64,000 bases of DNA, taken from positions 1 to 64,000 of the forward strand of contig CAMNSS010000013.1 of assembly GCA_946555345.1 (NCBI GenBank), written 5' to 3'. Shown here in pieces: positions 24,443 through 33,302 of the stretch; the first letter of the stretch is position 1, and each line of letters begins with the position of its first letter. The stretch is from an uncultured Eubacterium sp. (GTDB taxonomy: Bacteria > Bacillota > Clostridia > Peptostreptococcales > Anaerovoracaceae). The notes below the pieces were generated by a model. It searched no databases. It was not told the DNA's origin and was given only the letters and a program-made list of their open reading frames with translations. Both the position numbers and the translations under genes were made by a program.

Positions 24443-25352
24443 AAACCGCTTCAACCTCCTTAAACATTTCTTCAATGATCTCCGCCGCAGACTGCTCTTT
24501 CTTCACAAGGCCTGCGACCTGCCCCGACATCACCGAGCCGTAATCCATGTCGCCATCCACGACGGCAGCCGTCAGCTTGCCGATGCAAAGCGCGTTGATT
24601 TCTTCTTCATCCGCATTTTGCTTTTCCAGCTTCAGCACCTGCCGTGTCAGCTTATTTTTGATCACCCTGACCGGATGACCCGTCGAGCGTCCCGTCGCCA
24701 CGGTGTCCGTGTCCTTCGCCTTGATGATCGCATCCTTATAGCTCTGCGCCACCGTGCATTCGGAGGCCACCAAAAACCTGGTGCCGACCTGCACGCCTTT
24801 GGCGCCCAGCATATACGCCGCTGCAATGCCCCTGCCGTCTGCGATGCCGCCTGCCGCAATCACGGGAACATCCACCGCATCGGCCATCTGCGGCATCATC
24901 GCCATGGTCGTATTTTCCCCGATATGGCCGCCGGCTTCCGTGCCTTCGGCTACGATCGCATCCGCGCCTGCCCGCGCTACGCGCTTTGCCAGGGCGACCG
25001 ATGCTACGACAGGAATCACCTTGATCCCGTTTTCTTTCAGGCGAGGGATGTATTTTCCCGGATTGCCCGCTCCAGTCGTGATGACCTTGACCTTTTCCTC
25101 GCAGACCACGTCCACCAGCTCATCGACGTTATCGGCCAAAAGCATGATGTTGACGCCAAACGGTTGATCCGTCATTTCCCGCGTCTTTTTTATCTCTTCC
25201 CGCAGCCAGTCTGCGGATTGCCCGCCTGCTGCGATGATGCCCAATCCGCCGCCATTGCTGACCGCCGCCGCCAGGTGGCAATCCGCAATCCGCGCCATAG
25301 CGCCCTGGATGATCGGGTATTTCGTTCCTAAAATTTCACATACGTTTACCAT
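24399..25352 (-). CDS. fabK: Enoyl-ACP reductase II FabK
   Basis: A 317-residue FMN-dependent TIM barrel. Features are YPIIQGAMARIAD at the N-terminus, NGGGLGIIAAGG, the flavin-contacting AEGTEAGGHIGE, AAGGIADGRGIAAAYMLGA and GTRFLVASEC. FabK replaces FabI in many Firmicutes and reduces enoyl-ACP. It stands between fabH and fabD as in the streptococcal cluster. A second, regulator-fused member of this superfamily ends the same cluster (19442-20908). Confidence 0.94.
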   Translation of the reverse strand: MVNVCEILGTKYPIIQGAMARIADCHLAAAVSNGGGLGIIAAGGQSADWLREEIKKTREMTDQPFGVNIMLLADNVDELVDVVCEEKVKVITTGAGNPGKYIPRLKENGIKVIPVVASVALAKRVARAGADAIVAEGTEAGGHIGENTTMAMMPQMADAVDVPVIAAGGIADGRGIAAAYMLGAKGVQVGTRFLVASECTVAQSYKDAIIKAKDTDTVATGRSTGHPVRVIKNKLTRQVLKLEKQNADEEEINALCIGKLTAAVVDGDMDYGSVMSGQVAGLVKKEQSAAEIIEEMFKEVEAVYEDRNRICRAGRAV

Positions 25353-25746
25353 TTTTTTCTGTTCCTCTTGTTTCTGTTTTTTTGGTCTTTGGATTCTCTG
25401 GGCTTAGGATACATACGGTCTGAGCGCATCGGGAGGGCGAAAGCGTGCTTTAAGGCGGCGTGCTTTTTATGATATGTTTGAATATTTATTCTGCCCGCCA
25501 ATTAAACTTGCGCAAAGCATCCCTTCCCCCGCCGAAAGCACATTTAAGATATTTACCCTAACCGTTTATTTGGAAATGCGCATAAAATCCCCCGCCTTTG
25601 ACCTTCGATTGCCAAAAATGCACTTATCCCTTCACGCTTTCAAAAGCCCTTTGCTTTCCTCCGCATCCGATCCCGTTACTACTCCATGGCCGCACCCAAT
25701 ATGTACGGGCGATCCGTCCGGCGCAGGAATGCGCCAAGCTCGCCCA
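25353..25746. other. fabH-fabK spacer; no acyl carrier protein gene
   Basis: In streptococci acpP lies between fabH and fabK. Here the 394 bases contain no frame of ACP length and no DSL phosphopantetheine motif on either strand. AAAGC..GTGCTTT-type short repeats occur near 25440-25475. It may be the remnant of a lost gene or an internal promoter region. Confidence 0.55.
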
Positions 25747-26733
25747 TTACCACTCTATGACTGCGCCTGCCGCGCACAAACCGCCGCCAAATCCCATCGC
25801 AGCAATGATGTCGCCTTTTTTCAGCTTCCCAGTCTGCTGTAAATCGTAAAGCGCCATCGGCACCGTCGCCGAAGATACGTTGCCGCTTTTATCGATGCTG
25901 ATCTGGAATTTTTCCAACGGCTGGCCAAGCTTCTTCGCCGCAGCGCTTATGATCCTGCCGTTCGCCTGATGCGGAACGAACCAATCGACGTCATCCAAGG
26001 TAAGACCGACCTTCGCCAATGCACCCGTCGTCACTTCGTTGATCGAATTTACAGCGAATTTAAATACTTCCCTGCCCCGCAGGTAAAGCGGAATCGGCGT
26101 CAAATCGTCTTCCCAGAACGGCGGATTGATATAGTTCGCCTTGCAATGGATCACATCGTGTACGTCATCGTAATTCTTGATATATGTGCTGAGAATGCCT
26201 CGTTCAGCCGGGTCGTTTTCCAGCACGGCTGCGCCTGCGCCATCGCCGAACAAAATGCAAGTTCCCCGGTCCACCCAGTTTGTGACCCTGGTCAGCCGCT
26301 CCGAGCCTATGACCAGCGCGCGTTTCATCCCATGCTCGCCAGAGCCTGCGCCTGCGCCTGTGTTCATGAGCGATTCCGCAAGCCAAAGGCCATAGATGAA
26401 GCCGCTGCAGGCAGCATTGATATCAAACGCCACGGCATTTGGCAAATCCACAGCCATTTTCACCTCGGCTGCCATAGCCGGTGTCACATGGTCAGGCGTG
26501 ATGGTCGCTACGATCACCAGCCCTACAGACTCCTTGTCGACGCCCTGCAACGCTTCCTCTGCCGCCGCCTTAGCCATATCGAGCGAGCTTTCCGTCGTCG
26601 CCACGTGCCGCTGGGAAATGCCGGTCCGCTCTACGATCCATTCATTGTTTGTATCGATGTATTGCGACAGTTCATCGTTCGTCACGATTCTTTCCGGCAG
26701 GCTCTTGCCCATGCCGATTATTTTGATTCCCAA
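25747..26733 (-). CDS. fabH: 3-oxoacyl-ACP synthase III FabH
   Basis: A 328-residue ketosynthase III that starts fatty acid synthesis from acetyl-CoA or branched acyl-CoA and malonyl-ACP. The catalytic cysteine is in NAACSGFIYGLWL, the histidine in VPHQANGRII and the asparagine in KSGNVSSATVPMAL. The likely start is TTG 26731-26733, with GGAGG nine bases before it, giving LGIKIIGMGKSLPE; an ATG farther upstream or MGKS downstream are alternatives. It is first in the fab cluster, behind a strong promoter with a FabT-like operator. Confidence 0.94.
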   Translation of the reverse strand: MGIKIIGMGKSLPERIVTNDELSQYIDTNNEWIVERTGISQRHVATTESSLDMAKAAAEEALQGVDKESVGLVIVATITPDHVTPAMAAEVKMAVDLPNAVAFDINAACSGFIYGLWLAESLMNTGAGAGSGEHGMKRALVIGSERLTRVTNWVDRGTCILFGDGAGAAVLENDPAERGILSTYIKNYDDVHDVIHCKANYINPPFWEDDLTPIPLYLRGREVFKFAVNSINEVTTGALAKVGLTLDDVDWFVPHQANGRIISAAAKKLGQPLEKFQISIDKSGNVSSATVPMALYDLQQTGKLKKGDIIAAMGFGGGLCAAGAVIEW

Positions 26734-26762
26734 AAGTCCATCCCTCCATTTTCGTTTTATTA

Positions 26763-26786
26763 TCAAATAGTTCGACTATCAAAGTA
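26763..26786 (-). promoter_or_regulatory. Candidate FabT-type operator in the fabH leader
   Basis: An imperfect palindrome centred on ATAGT-TCG-ACTAT (26767-26779) lies within the TCAAATAGT...ACTATCAAAG context between the transcription start and the fabH ribosome binding site. Known FabT sites are TTTGA/TCAAA-containing inverted repeats. The likely ligand is the MarR domain encoded at the end of the operon. Confidence 0.55.
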
Positions 26787-26795
26787 TTTATGTAT

Positions 26796-26824
26796 ATAAT
26801 ACCGCAATCTGGCAAAAAAGTCAA
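26796..26824 (-). promoter_or_regulatory. Promoter of the fab operon
   Basis: TTGACT (26819-26824), a 17-base spacer and TATTAT (26796-26801) face fabH. Nearly ideal sigma-A elements. Confidence 0.8.
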
Positions 26825-27022
26825 GGTGGTGGCGGCGATACTTTGCCCGCAGGATGGCGGCAGCATCCCGATCTGGCAAGATGACCCAGCGCAGGCGGCT
26901 AAATATGCTGGCGCATACATTTAGATCTTCATCGGGCTGCGAGCGCCGACCTACAATCCAGCGCATCGCCTAACCTAACGACTGTACAATCCAGCGGCAA
27001 ACCGCCCTCGTCTTTTACCCCC

Positions 27023-27685
27023 TTATTCCGCCTCGCCTAAAATCGCAAACAACTCCTCCGGCTTGTGAATGATATAATCTGGCGCATCCTTTCCCAGATC
27101 CGCTTTCGTCTTCCCCGCCAGAGCCAGCGACCAGGCCACGAGCACGGAACGCACCCCGGCATTTTTAGCGCACATAATATCAAACAACGTATCGCCGAGC
27201 ATCACGGCCTGATCCGGCCTTGCCCCCAATTTCCGGAGCGCAATATGAACCGGCTCCGGATCCGGCTTATGCTTTGTCGTATCCTCCGGCGTAACAATCG
27301 CATCAAAATACTTCGTCAGCCCGTATTTTTCCAGGCCTTCCATCGAGGTCTGCTTGAGCCTTGACGTCACCAGCCCGATTTTATATCCCCGCTCCTTTAA
27401 TGCGATAATCAATTCCTTCATGCCGGGAAAAAGCGTAATCAGCCCATTGAAATTATCCCGCTGGAACTGCCTGTATATTTCGATGGACTCTTCAAGCGGA
27501 ATGTGCGGAAAAAAACGGTCCATGGTGGTTTCAAGGGGTTCGCCGAATGTAGCCGTAAGGACGTCTTCCTTTTCTTCACGGTTTGCCAGCGTCCGGAACG
27601 TATGCTGCCACGACATCAGGATCACGTCGTTGGTATCCATGAGCGTTCCGTCAAAATCAAATAATACGGCGTTTATTTGCTGCAT
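27023..27685 (-). CDS. HAD-family phosphatase, PpaX-like pyrophosphatase
   Basis: A 220-residue HAD subfamily IA phosphatase. Motif I is LFDFDGTLMDTN, motif II is in VTSRLKQ, the lysine is in HKPDPEP, and motif IV is GDTLFDIMCAKNAG. It resembles PpaX, which hydrolyses the pyrophosphate formed during HPr dephosphorylation, but phosphoglycolate phosphatase-like activity is equally possible. The ATG follows GGGAG. It appears to be a single-gene unit. Confidence 0.85.
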   Translation of the reverse strand: MQQINAVLFDFDGTLMDTNDVILMSWQHTFRTLANREEKEDVLTATFGEPLETTMDRFFPHIPLEESIEIYRQFQRDNFNGLITLFPGMKELIIALKERGYKIGLVTSRLKQTSMEGLEKYGLTKYFDAIVTPEDTTKHKPDPEPVHIALRKLGARPDQAVMLGDTLFDIMCAKNAGVRSVLVAWSLALAGKTKADLGKDAPDYIIHKPEELFAILGEAE

Positions 27686-28046
27686 CGTAATCTCCCTTCG
27701 TCTATCATGTTTATTATATTGATTCCGGGTATCCTTTTCAAGCGCTGACTACAACGAAAACGAACCTGCCCACCCTTTTCAAACGCAACTATGGCAGCAA
27801 AACCAATCTTCCTTTTCCTTTCAGTCGCTAACTTTAACAATAAAACCAACTTTCCTTCCAATCCGACCACTAGCCCCAATGGAAAAGCCCGGTTCTCAAA
27901 GTCCCGGGCTTTTCGCGGTGTATAAAAATGATTTTAGAGATTTTCAAAATATATGCATCTGCGGGCTTTCCAAAATCCACGCATGAACATCCGCGCACTT
28001 GCTGCAAGCCGCCTCCACTATCCGCATATGCACGTCCGCAAGATCT
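27686..28046. other. Spacer with terminator of the decarboxylase subunit gene
   Basis: 361 bases without a supported gene. It holds the stem-loop at 27882-27914 and three AACTTT...AAAACCAA-like diverged segments (27780-27860). Confidence 0.5.
27882..27914 (-). terminator. Bidirectional intrinsic terminator
   Basis: GAAAAGCCCGG pairs with CCGGGCTTTTC (11 base pairs) around an 11-base loop. TTTT follows the stem from either side. It lies downstream of the decarboxylase beta subunit. Confidence 0.8.
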
Positions 28047-29204
28047 TCAATACCCACCGAACATGGACAGCATCACCGCCGCCGCCACGCCAGATCCGAT
28101 CACGCCTGCAACGTTCGGCCCCATCGCATGCATCAACAGGAAATTAGAAGGATTTGCCTTCTGCCCTTCAATCTGCGATACACGAGCCGCCATCGGAACT
28201 GCGGATACTCCTGCCGAACCGATCAACGGATTGATCTTGCCGCCCGTCAGCGCATTCATCAGCTTGGCGATGAGAACGCCGCCAGCGGTGCCGACAGCAA
28301 AGGCGCAAATTCCCAATAAAACGATTTTTAACGTCGATGCCGTAATAAACGTAGAACCCGTCGCAGATGCCCCGACGCAAGTTCCCAGCAAAATAACCAA
28401 AATATTCATCAGCGCATTGGAGGCAGTCTCCGCAAGCCTTGCCGTCCTGCCGCATTCTTTGAACAGGTTGCCGAGCATCAAGCAACCGATCAACGGTGCG
28501 GCGGAAGGAAGAAGCAAGCAAACAACCACCGTAACAGCGATCGGAAACAGGATTTTTTCCCGCTGGGAGACCACGCGCAGCTGCTCCATCTTAATCTGCC
28601 TCTCCTGCTCCGTGGTGAGCGCCCGCATAATCGGCGGCTGGATTACAGGCACGAGCGCCATGTAAGAATACGCCGCCACAGCAATCGGTCCTAGCAGATG
28701 ATCCGCCAGCTTTCCCGTTAGATAGATGGCAGTAGGCCCGTCAGCCCCGCCGATAATCCCGATCGATGCGGCCTCCTGCGCATTGAAACCAAGAATAACC
28801 GCCACAAAGAAGGCGAAAAAAATCCCCAGCTGCGCCGCCGCCCCCATCAGAAGCGATTTCGGGTTGGCGATCAACGGACCGAAATCCGTCATCGCCCCGA
28901 CGCCAAGGAAGATCAGCGACGGCAGTACAGGCTTCAACACATAAAATATGGTGAGCAATCCCGCATCGGTAAGCTGGCTCGAAGCGGTAATATCAAAATG
29001 CTCGATAAACATACCGGTAATCGGCAGGTTTGAAAGCAACATCCCAAATGCGATCGGCACTAAAAGCAACGGTTCAAATCCACGCCTGATCGCCAAATAC
29101 AGGAAGACAAACGACACCAAAATCATGATGCCATTCTGATAATTAAAATTAGCAATTCCCGTGTCGCCCCAAAGCTTCACCAGAGAATCTAAAACAGCCT
29201 CCAT
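28047..29204 (-). CDS. Sodium-translocating decarboxylase beta subunit (OadB/GcdB/MmdB type), orphan
   Basis: A 385-residue, multi-helix membrane protein. The signature GIIGGADGPTAIYLTGKLA includes the conserved aspartate of the sodium channel, and NPKSLLMGAAAQLGIF matches the family. The beta subunit couples decarboxylation of carboxybiotin to outward sodium pumping. The start MEAVLDSLVKLW has AAAGGAG upstream; 11 earlier codons are excluded. No alpha carboxyltransferase, gamma or biotin carrier gene lies nearby, and it has its own promoter and terminator, so partners must be elsewhere or it acts alone. Confidence 0.9.
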   Translation of the reverse strand: MEAVLDSLVKLWGDTGIANFNYQNGIMILVSFVFLYLAIRRGFEPLLLVPIAFGMLLSNLPITGMFIEHFDITASSQLTDAGLLTIFYVLKPVLPSLIFLGVGAMTDFGPLIANPKSLLMGAAAQLGIFFAFFVAVILGFNAQEAASIGIIGGADGPTAIYLTGKLADHLLGPIAVAAYSYMALVPVIQPPIMRALTTEQERQIKMEQLRVVSQREKILFPIAVTVVVCLLLPSAAPLIGCLMLGNLFKECGRTARLAETASNALMNILVILLGTCVGASATGSTFITASTLKIVLLGICAFAVGTAGGVLIAKLMNALTGGKINPLIGSAGVSAVPMAARVSQIEGQKANPSNFLLMHAMGPNVAGVIGSGVAAAVMLSMFGGY

Positions 29205-29261
29205 TGTGTTCTCCTTTATCAGTCTTTTTTCTCCCAAATGACATATGAATGCTGCTTATAT

Positions 29262-29286
29262 TAATGCCACACAAGCAAACATTAAT
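29262..29286. promoter_or_regulatory. Inverted repeat ATTAATG/CATTAAT, possible operator
   Basis: The 7-base arms lie on either side of about 13 bases, just downstream of the candidate -10 element, where a repressor could block transcription of the decarboxylase subunit. Confidence 0.4.
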
Positions 29287-29292
29287 GTCAAA

Positions 29293-29321
29293 ATAATAGC
29301 ACATCCGTTTTTTCATTACAA
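29293..29321 (-). promoter_or_regulatory. Candidate promoter of the decarboxylase subunit gene
   Basis: TTGTAA (29316-29321), 17 bases, TATTAT (29293-29298), about 90 bases before the start codon. Confidence 0.6.
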
Positions 29322-29399
29322 GGGCGGCTCTGCATAAATACTGTATACACAGAAAAAGCGACCCGGCACAGCAGCAGGTTTTCCCGCTTTGCTTCCCGC

Positions 29400-29600
29400 C
29401 ATAGCTCTTGCAAAACCTCACTTTACCTCTCGCAAAATCTTTCAAGCTCTCTTGCAGCCGTCCTCGACCGCCTCGCAAAATTTTTAATTTCCAATAGTTC
29501 CTTTCACAGAATCACTTATCACAGAGCCGCTCGCAAAACCTTTCATGGGATCGCTCGCCAAGCCTTTCTCCCAGCCGGCCTCGCAGAAGCCTCTGCAAGC
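29400..29600. repeat. Degenerate CTCGCAAAACCTTTC repeats
   Basis: Diverged copies near 29405 (CTTGCAAAACCTC), 29430 (CTCGCAAAATCTTTC), 29472 (CTCGCAAAATTTTT), 29531 (CTCGCAAAACCTTTC), 29555 (CTCGCCAAGCCTTTC) and 29580 (CTCGCAGAAGCCT). Period is irregular, 25-60 bases. Confidence 0.6.
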
Positions 29601-29616
29601 CCTCCTACAAAAACCC

Positions 29617-31878
29617 CTATTTCAGCTTCATCGTCAACCCGATCTTTTGCTTCTCGTGATCGATATTGATGATCTTCACCTTGACCGTATCCCCTACGGA
29701 CACGACATCCATCGGATGCTTGATATACTTATTGCTCATCTCGGAAATATGCACGAGCCCATCGTTTTTCACGCCGATATCCACGAATGCGCCGAAATCC
29801 ACCACGTTTCGCACCGTCCCCACAAGCTCCATGTCGAGCTTCAAATCATCAAAGGATTTGACATCGTTGCGGAAAACCACGGCAGGCGCATCCTCGCGGG
29901 GGTCACGCCCCGGCTTTTTCATCTCGGCAATGATATCCGTCAAAGTCGGCACACCGATCGCAAGCTCCGCCGCCATCCGCTCTACCGCCTTTTTCATGTT
30001 CCTGGCAGGCTTTTCTTCCTTCTTGGAAAGCTCCGCCAGCGCCGCAAGCCCTTTCGCCCGCGTTTTCGGGCGTTCCGGCTTTTCTTCTACGCCATACGCA
30101 TCCCAGATACGCTCTTCAATATCGGAAACGCCGCCCTTTTGCAACGCATCCTTGTCAATATTTAACTTGTCCAGCATCGCTTCCGCCGCCGCATAGGATT
30201 CCGGATGCACCGACGTCGCATCCAGCGGATTTTTCCCATCTGAAATGCGGATGAAGCCCGCACACTGGCTGTACGTTTTTTCGCCCAGCTTAGCGACCTT
30301 TTTCAGCTCCTTCCGTTCCGTAAACGCCCCGTTTTCTTCCCGGTAAGAAACGATATTCTTGGCGATTCCCATATTGATGCCCGCCACATGGGCCAAAAGC
30401 GACGGCGACGCCGTATTCAGGTCTACCCCGACCCGGTTCACGCAATCCTCGACCACGTTGTCCAGCGCGTTTTCCAAAAGTGTCTGGTTGATATCGTGCT
30501 GGTACTGGCCCACGCCGATGCTCTTGGTCGGTATTTTCACCAGCTCGGCCAGCGGGTCTTGCAATCGCCTTCCGAGCGACATCGCCCCGCGCACGGTAAC
30601 ATCCAGGTCGGGATATTCCTCCGTCGCCAGCTTCGAAGCCGAGTAAACGGACGCACCCGCTTCGTTGACGATCGTGTAATTGATCTCCGCGCCTGTTTTC
30701 TTGATAAAATCAGCGACCACTTCCTCCGTTTCCCGCGAAGCCGTCCCGTTGCCGATGACGATGGTATTGATCTTGAATTTATCCACCAGCTTTTTCAACA
30801 CCGCTTCCGTCCCTTTAATATCCTTCTTCGGCTCGGTCGGGTAAACGGTCGTATACGCCAGGAGCTTTCCCGTTTCGTTTAAGACTGCCACCTTGCAGCC
30901 GGTCCTGTAGCCCGGGTCGATGCTGATGATCCGCGCACCCTTGACCGGGGGAACCATGAGCAGCTTTTCCGTATTTCTGGAAAAGACCTTCACGGCCTCC
31001 GCTTCCGCCCGCTCCGTCAGCATATTTCGCATTTCACGCTCGGCAGACGGCGCCATCAGCCGCTTATACGCATCGGCGATGGTATCCTGCAAAAGCGGCG
31101 CGAAAATCGATTTTTCATTGGTAATGACCGCATCGGCCAGCAGTTTTTCCATCTGCTCATGATCGGTTGCGACCTTGACCTTCAGCTTCTTTTCCTTTTC
31201 GCCCCTGTTGATGGCCAGCACCCGGTGATTCGGAATCTTGCTGATGCCTTCGCTATGTTCGTAGTACATTTCATAGACGGTCTTTTCCTCCGGGTCTGCC
31301 GCCTCCGTCGTGAGGACGCCAACCGCTTGGGTCTTTTCCCTGATCGCGGCGGTCAGGTCCGGATCGTCCGAAATTTTTTCTGCAATGATGTCGCATGCCC
31401 CTTGCAAAGCCTCCGCCTCCGAAGCGACCTCCTTCTCCGCGTCCACGAACGCCTTTGCATATTCCTCCGGCTGTCCGCTTTCCGCTTCCTGCGCCCAGAG
31501 GATATCCGCAAGCGGCGCAAGGCCTTTTTCCTTCGCCTTGGAGGCCCTGGTCGCTTTCTTTTTCTTATATGGCTTGTAAAGGTCTTCCACCCGCTGCAAA
31601 ACGGCAGCTTCCGTGATCTGAGCGGCAAGCTCGTCCGTCAGCTTTCCTTGTTCGTCAATCAGGCGGATGACCTCCTCTTTTCGTTCTTCGAGGTTTCGAA
31701 GGTATGTCAGGCGTTCATCCAGGTCGCGCAATACGACGTCGCTCAGCCCGCCTGTCATTTCCTTCCTGTACCTGGCAATAAAAGGAATGGTGTTTCCTTC
31801 ATCGATCAGATTTACCGTTTGTTCTACCTGCGCCTGCTTCAGCCCAAACTCTGCGGCAAGCGTCGCGATGATGTTCAT
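29617..31878 (-). CDS. tex: Tex family RNA-binding transcription accessory protein
   Basis: A 753-residue protein of family-typical length. It has the N-terminal YqgF-flanking helical part (NTIPFIARYRKEMTGGL), the YqgF-like domain (ISIDPGYRTGCKVAVL), helix-hairpin-helix motifs (LNTASPSLLAHVAGINMGIAKNIV) and a C-terminal S1 domain (VGTVRNVVDFGAFVDIGVKNDGLVHISEM). Tex binds RNA and the transcription machinery. The start MNIIATLAAEFGL has AAAGGAG upstream; the 52-residue extension is discarded. It begins eight bases after prfB. Confidence 0.95.
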   Translation of the reverse strand: MNIIATLAAEFGLKQAQVEQTVNLIDEGNTIPFIARYRKEMTGGLSDVVLRDLDERLTYLRNLEERKEEVIRLIDEQGKLTDELAAQITEAAVLQRVEDLYKPYKKKKATRASKAKEKGLAPLADILWAQEAESGQPEEYAKAFVDAEKEVASEAEALQGACDIIAEKISDDPDLTAAIREKTQAVGVLTTEAADPEEKTVYEMYYEHSEGISKIPNHRVLAINRGEKEKKLKVKVATDHEQMEKLLADAVITNEKSIFAPLLQDTIADAYKRLMAPSAEREMRNMLTERAEAEAVKVFSRNTEKLLMVPPVKGARIISIDPGYRTGCKVAVLNETGKLLAYTTVYPTEPKKDIKGTEAVLKKLVDKFKINTIVIGNGTASRETEEVVADFIKKTGAEINYTIVNEAGASVYSASKLATEEYPDLDVTVRGAMSLGRRLQDPLAELVKIPTKSIGVGQYQHDINQTLLENALDNVVEDCVNRVGVDLNTASPSLLAHVAGINMGIAKNIVSYREENGAFTERKELKKVAKLGEKTYSQCAGFIRISDGKNPLDATSVHPESYAAAEAMLDKLNIDKDALQKGGVSDIEERIWDAYGVEEKPERPKTRAKGLAALAELSKKEEKPARNMKKAVERMAAELAIGVPTLTDIIAEMKKPGRDPREDAPAVVFRNDVKSFDDLKLDMELVGTVRNVVDFGAFVDIGVKNDGLVHISEMSNKYIKHPMDVVSVGDTVKVKIINIDHEKQKIGLTMKLK

Positions 31879-31886
31879 GTCGCTCG

Positions 31887-32988
31887 TTACTCCTTTTGCT
31901 TTAGTTTCTCGTTGATAAAGTAATCCAGATCGCCGTCCATGACCGCCTGGACGTTGCCCATTTCCGCCCCGGTCCTGTGATCCTTTACCATCGTGTACGG
32001 GTGGAATACGTAGGACCTGATCTGGCTGCCCCACGTGATCTGGCTGTAATCGCCTTTCAGTTCATCGAGGCTTTCTTTCTTTTCCTGCTCCGCAAGCTCG
32101 ATCAGCTTGGACATCAAAAGCTTCATAGCGGTTTCCTTGTTTTGATGCTGCGACCGCTCATTCTGGCAGGTCACGACGATATTCGTCGGAAGGTGCGTGA
32201 TCCTGATCGCCGAATCGGTTTTGTTGACGTGCTGCCCGCCCGCCCCGCTGGACCGGAAGGTATCGATCCGCAAATCGTCGTCGTTTAATTCCACCTGGAT
32301 GTCGTCGTCGATTTCAGGCGTTACATCCAGCGATGCGAAGGACGTATGCCGCCTTCCTGACGAGTCGAACGGGGAAATCCGCACGAGCCGGTGAACGCCC
32401 TTTTCATTTTTCAGGTATCCGTATGCATTCTCGCCTTCCACCAAGAGGGTTGCGCCCTTGATCCCGCCTTCGGTGTCGTCCTGCATATCGATCAGGCGGG
32501 CTTTGTATCCCTTTTTCTCGCACCATCTGGAATACATGCGGAAAAGCATCTCCGCCCAGTCCTGCGCGTCCGTCCCGCCAGAGCCGGCGTGCACGGAAAT
32601 AATGGCGTTGTTTTGATCGTATTTGCCGTCCAAAAGCGTGCGGAGCTTCAAACTTTCCAGTGATTTGGAAAGGCTTGCAAAGGTTTCTTCGGCTTCCTGC
32701 GCCAAGGACTCGTCCTGCGCCTCTTCCGCCATTTCCAGCATCAGTTCCAGCTCTTCCATCTGGCCGTTTAGCTGTTTCAGCTCGCCCAGCTTATCCTCGC
32801 AGGATTTTTTTTCTTTCATGGATTTTTGCGCTGCCTCCGGGTTGTCCCAGAATCCGTCCTGCGCCATTTCCTCTTCTATCGTTTTCAGCCTTTCCTTTAA
32901 CCCATCCGGGTCAAAGGGACTCACCTGCCTCTTTAAGCAGCACCTGCAATGCAGGCAGCTGGCTGTTGATCTGATCTAGCTGAATCAT
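31887..32988 (-). CDS. prfB: Peptide chain release factor 2 with programmed +1 frameshift
   Basis: Translation starts at ATG 32986-32988 (MIQLDQINSQLPAL) and after 25 codons meets CTT-TGA-C, with TGA at 32911-32913. A +1 slip at CTT skips one base (32913) and continues GAC-CCG-GAT (DPDGLKERL), giving 366 residues in total. This is the classic autoregulatory frameshift of prfB: low RF2 makes UGA termination slow and favours the slip. An AGGTG-type internal Shine-Dalgarno lies just before it. The GGQ motif is in SSGAGGQHVNKTDSAIR and the UGA-recognising tripeptide region in RISPFDSSGRRHTSF. Located between secA and tex. Confidence 0.96.
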
Positions 32989-33302
32989 TTTCTCACATCC
33001 TTTGTTTAATCTATCTTTTGAATTTTATACCATTTGGGCGTAATTTACAAGCTGGAAAGAGGAAAAAAGGGGTGGGGATAGGAAAAGCGGTTCGTCCATA
33101 ATTTTTACACGAAGCACCGACGATACACCTCGTTTTGCTTCCGGTTTACCCTGAAAAAAACGCATACATAATTCCATCTTCAAATCTTAGAAAATCCTAT
33201 CAACGCAAGAACGCTTTCAAGCAAAACCATAAAGGCGGCCCCGCCGGGCCGCCTGCCGCTCATCCCCCAATTACGTTCCAATTATTTTCCAAACGTCCCC
33301 CA
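32989..33302. other. secA-prfB spacer
   Basis: 314 bases with the secA terminator (33233-33254) and otherwise no gene or motif that I can support. Confidence 0.5.
33233..33254 (-). terminator. Terminator after secA
   Basis: AGGCGGCCC and GGGCCGCCT form a 9-base-pair GC-rich stem with a four-base loop; the minus strand continues TTATGGTTTT. The T run is interrupted, so strength is uncertain. Confidence 0.65.

Larger units (their letters stand above)
29205..29616. other. Spacer with promoter, inverted repeat and CTCGCAAAA repeats
   Basis: Between tex and the decarboxylase subunit. It has a promoter (29293-29321), an ATTAATG/CATTAAT inverted repeat at about 29262-29286, and six diverged copies of a CTCGCAAAACCT motif at about 29405-29600. 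No gene. Confidence 0.6.

Noticed and set aside
31887-32924. prfB starting at 32924 as a complete gene
   Set aside because: The frame begins inside the frameshift site; the true start is the ATG at 32988 with a +1 shift.
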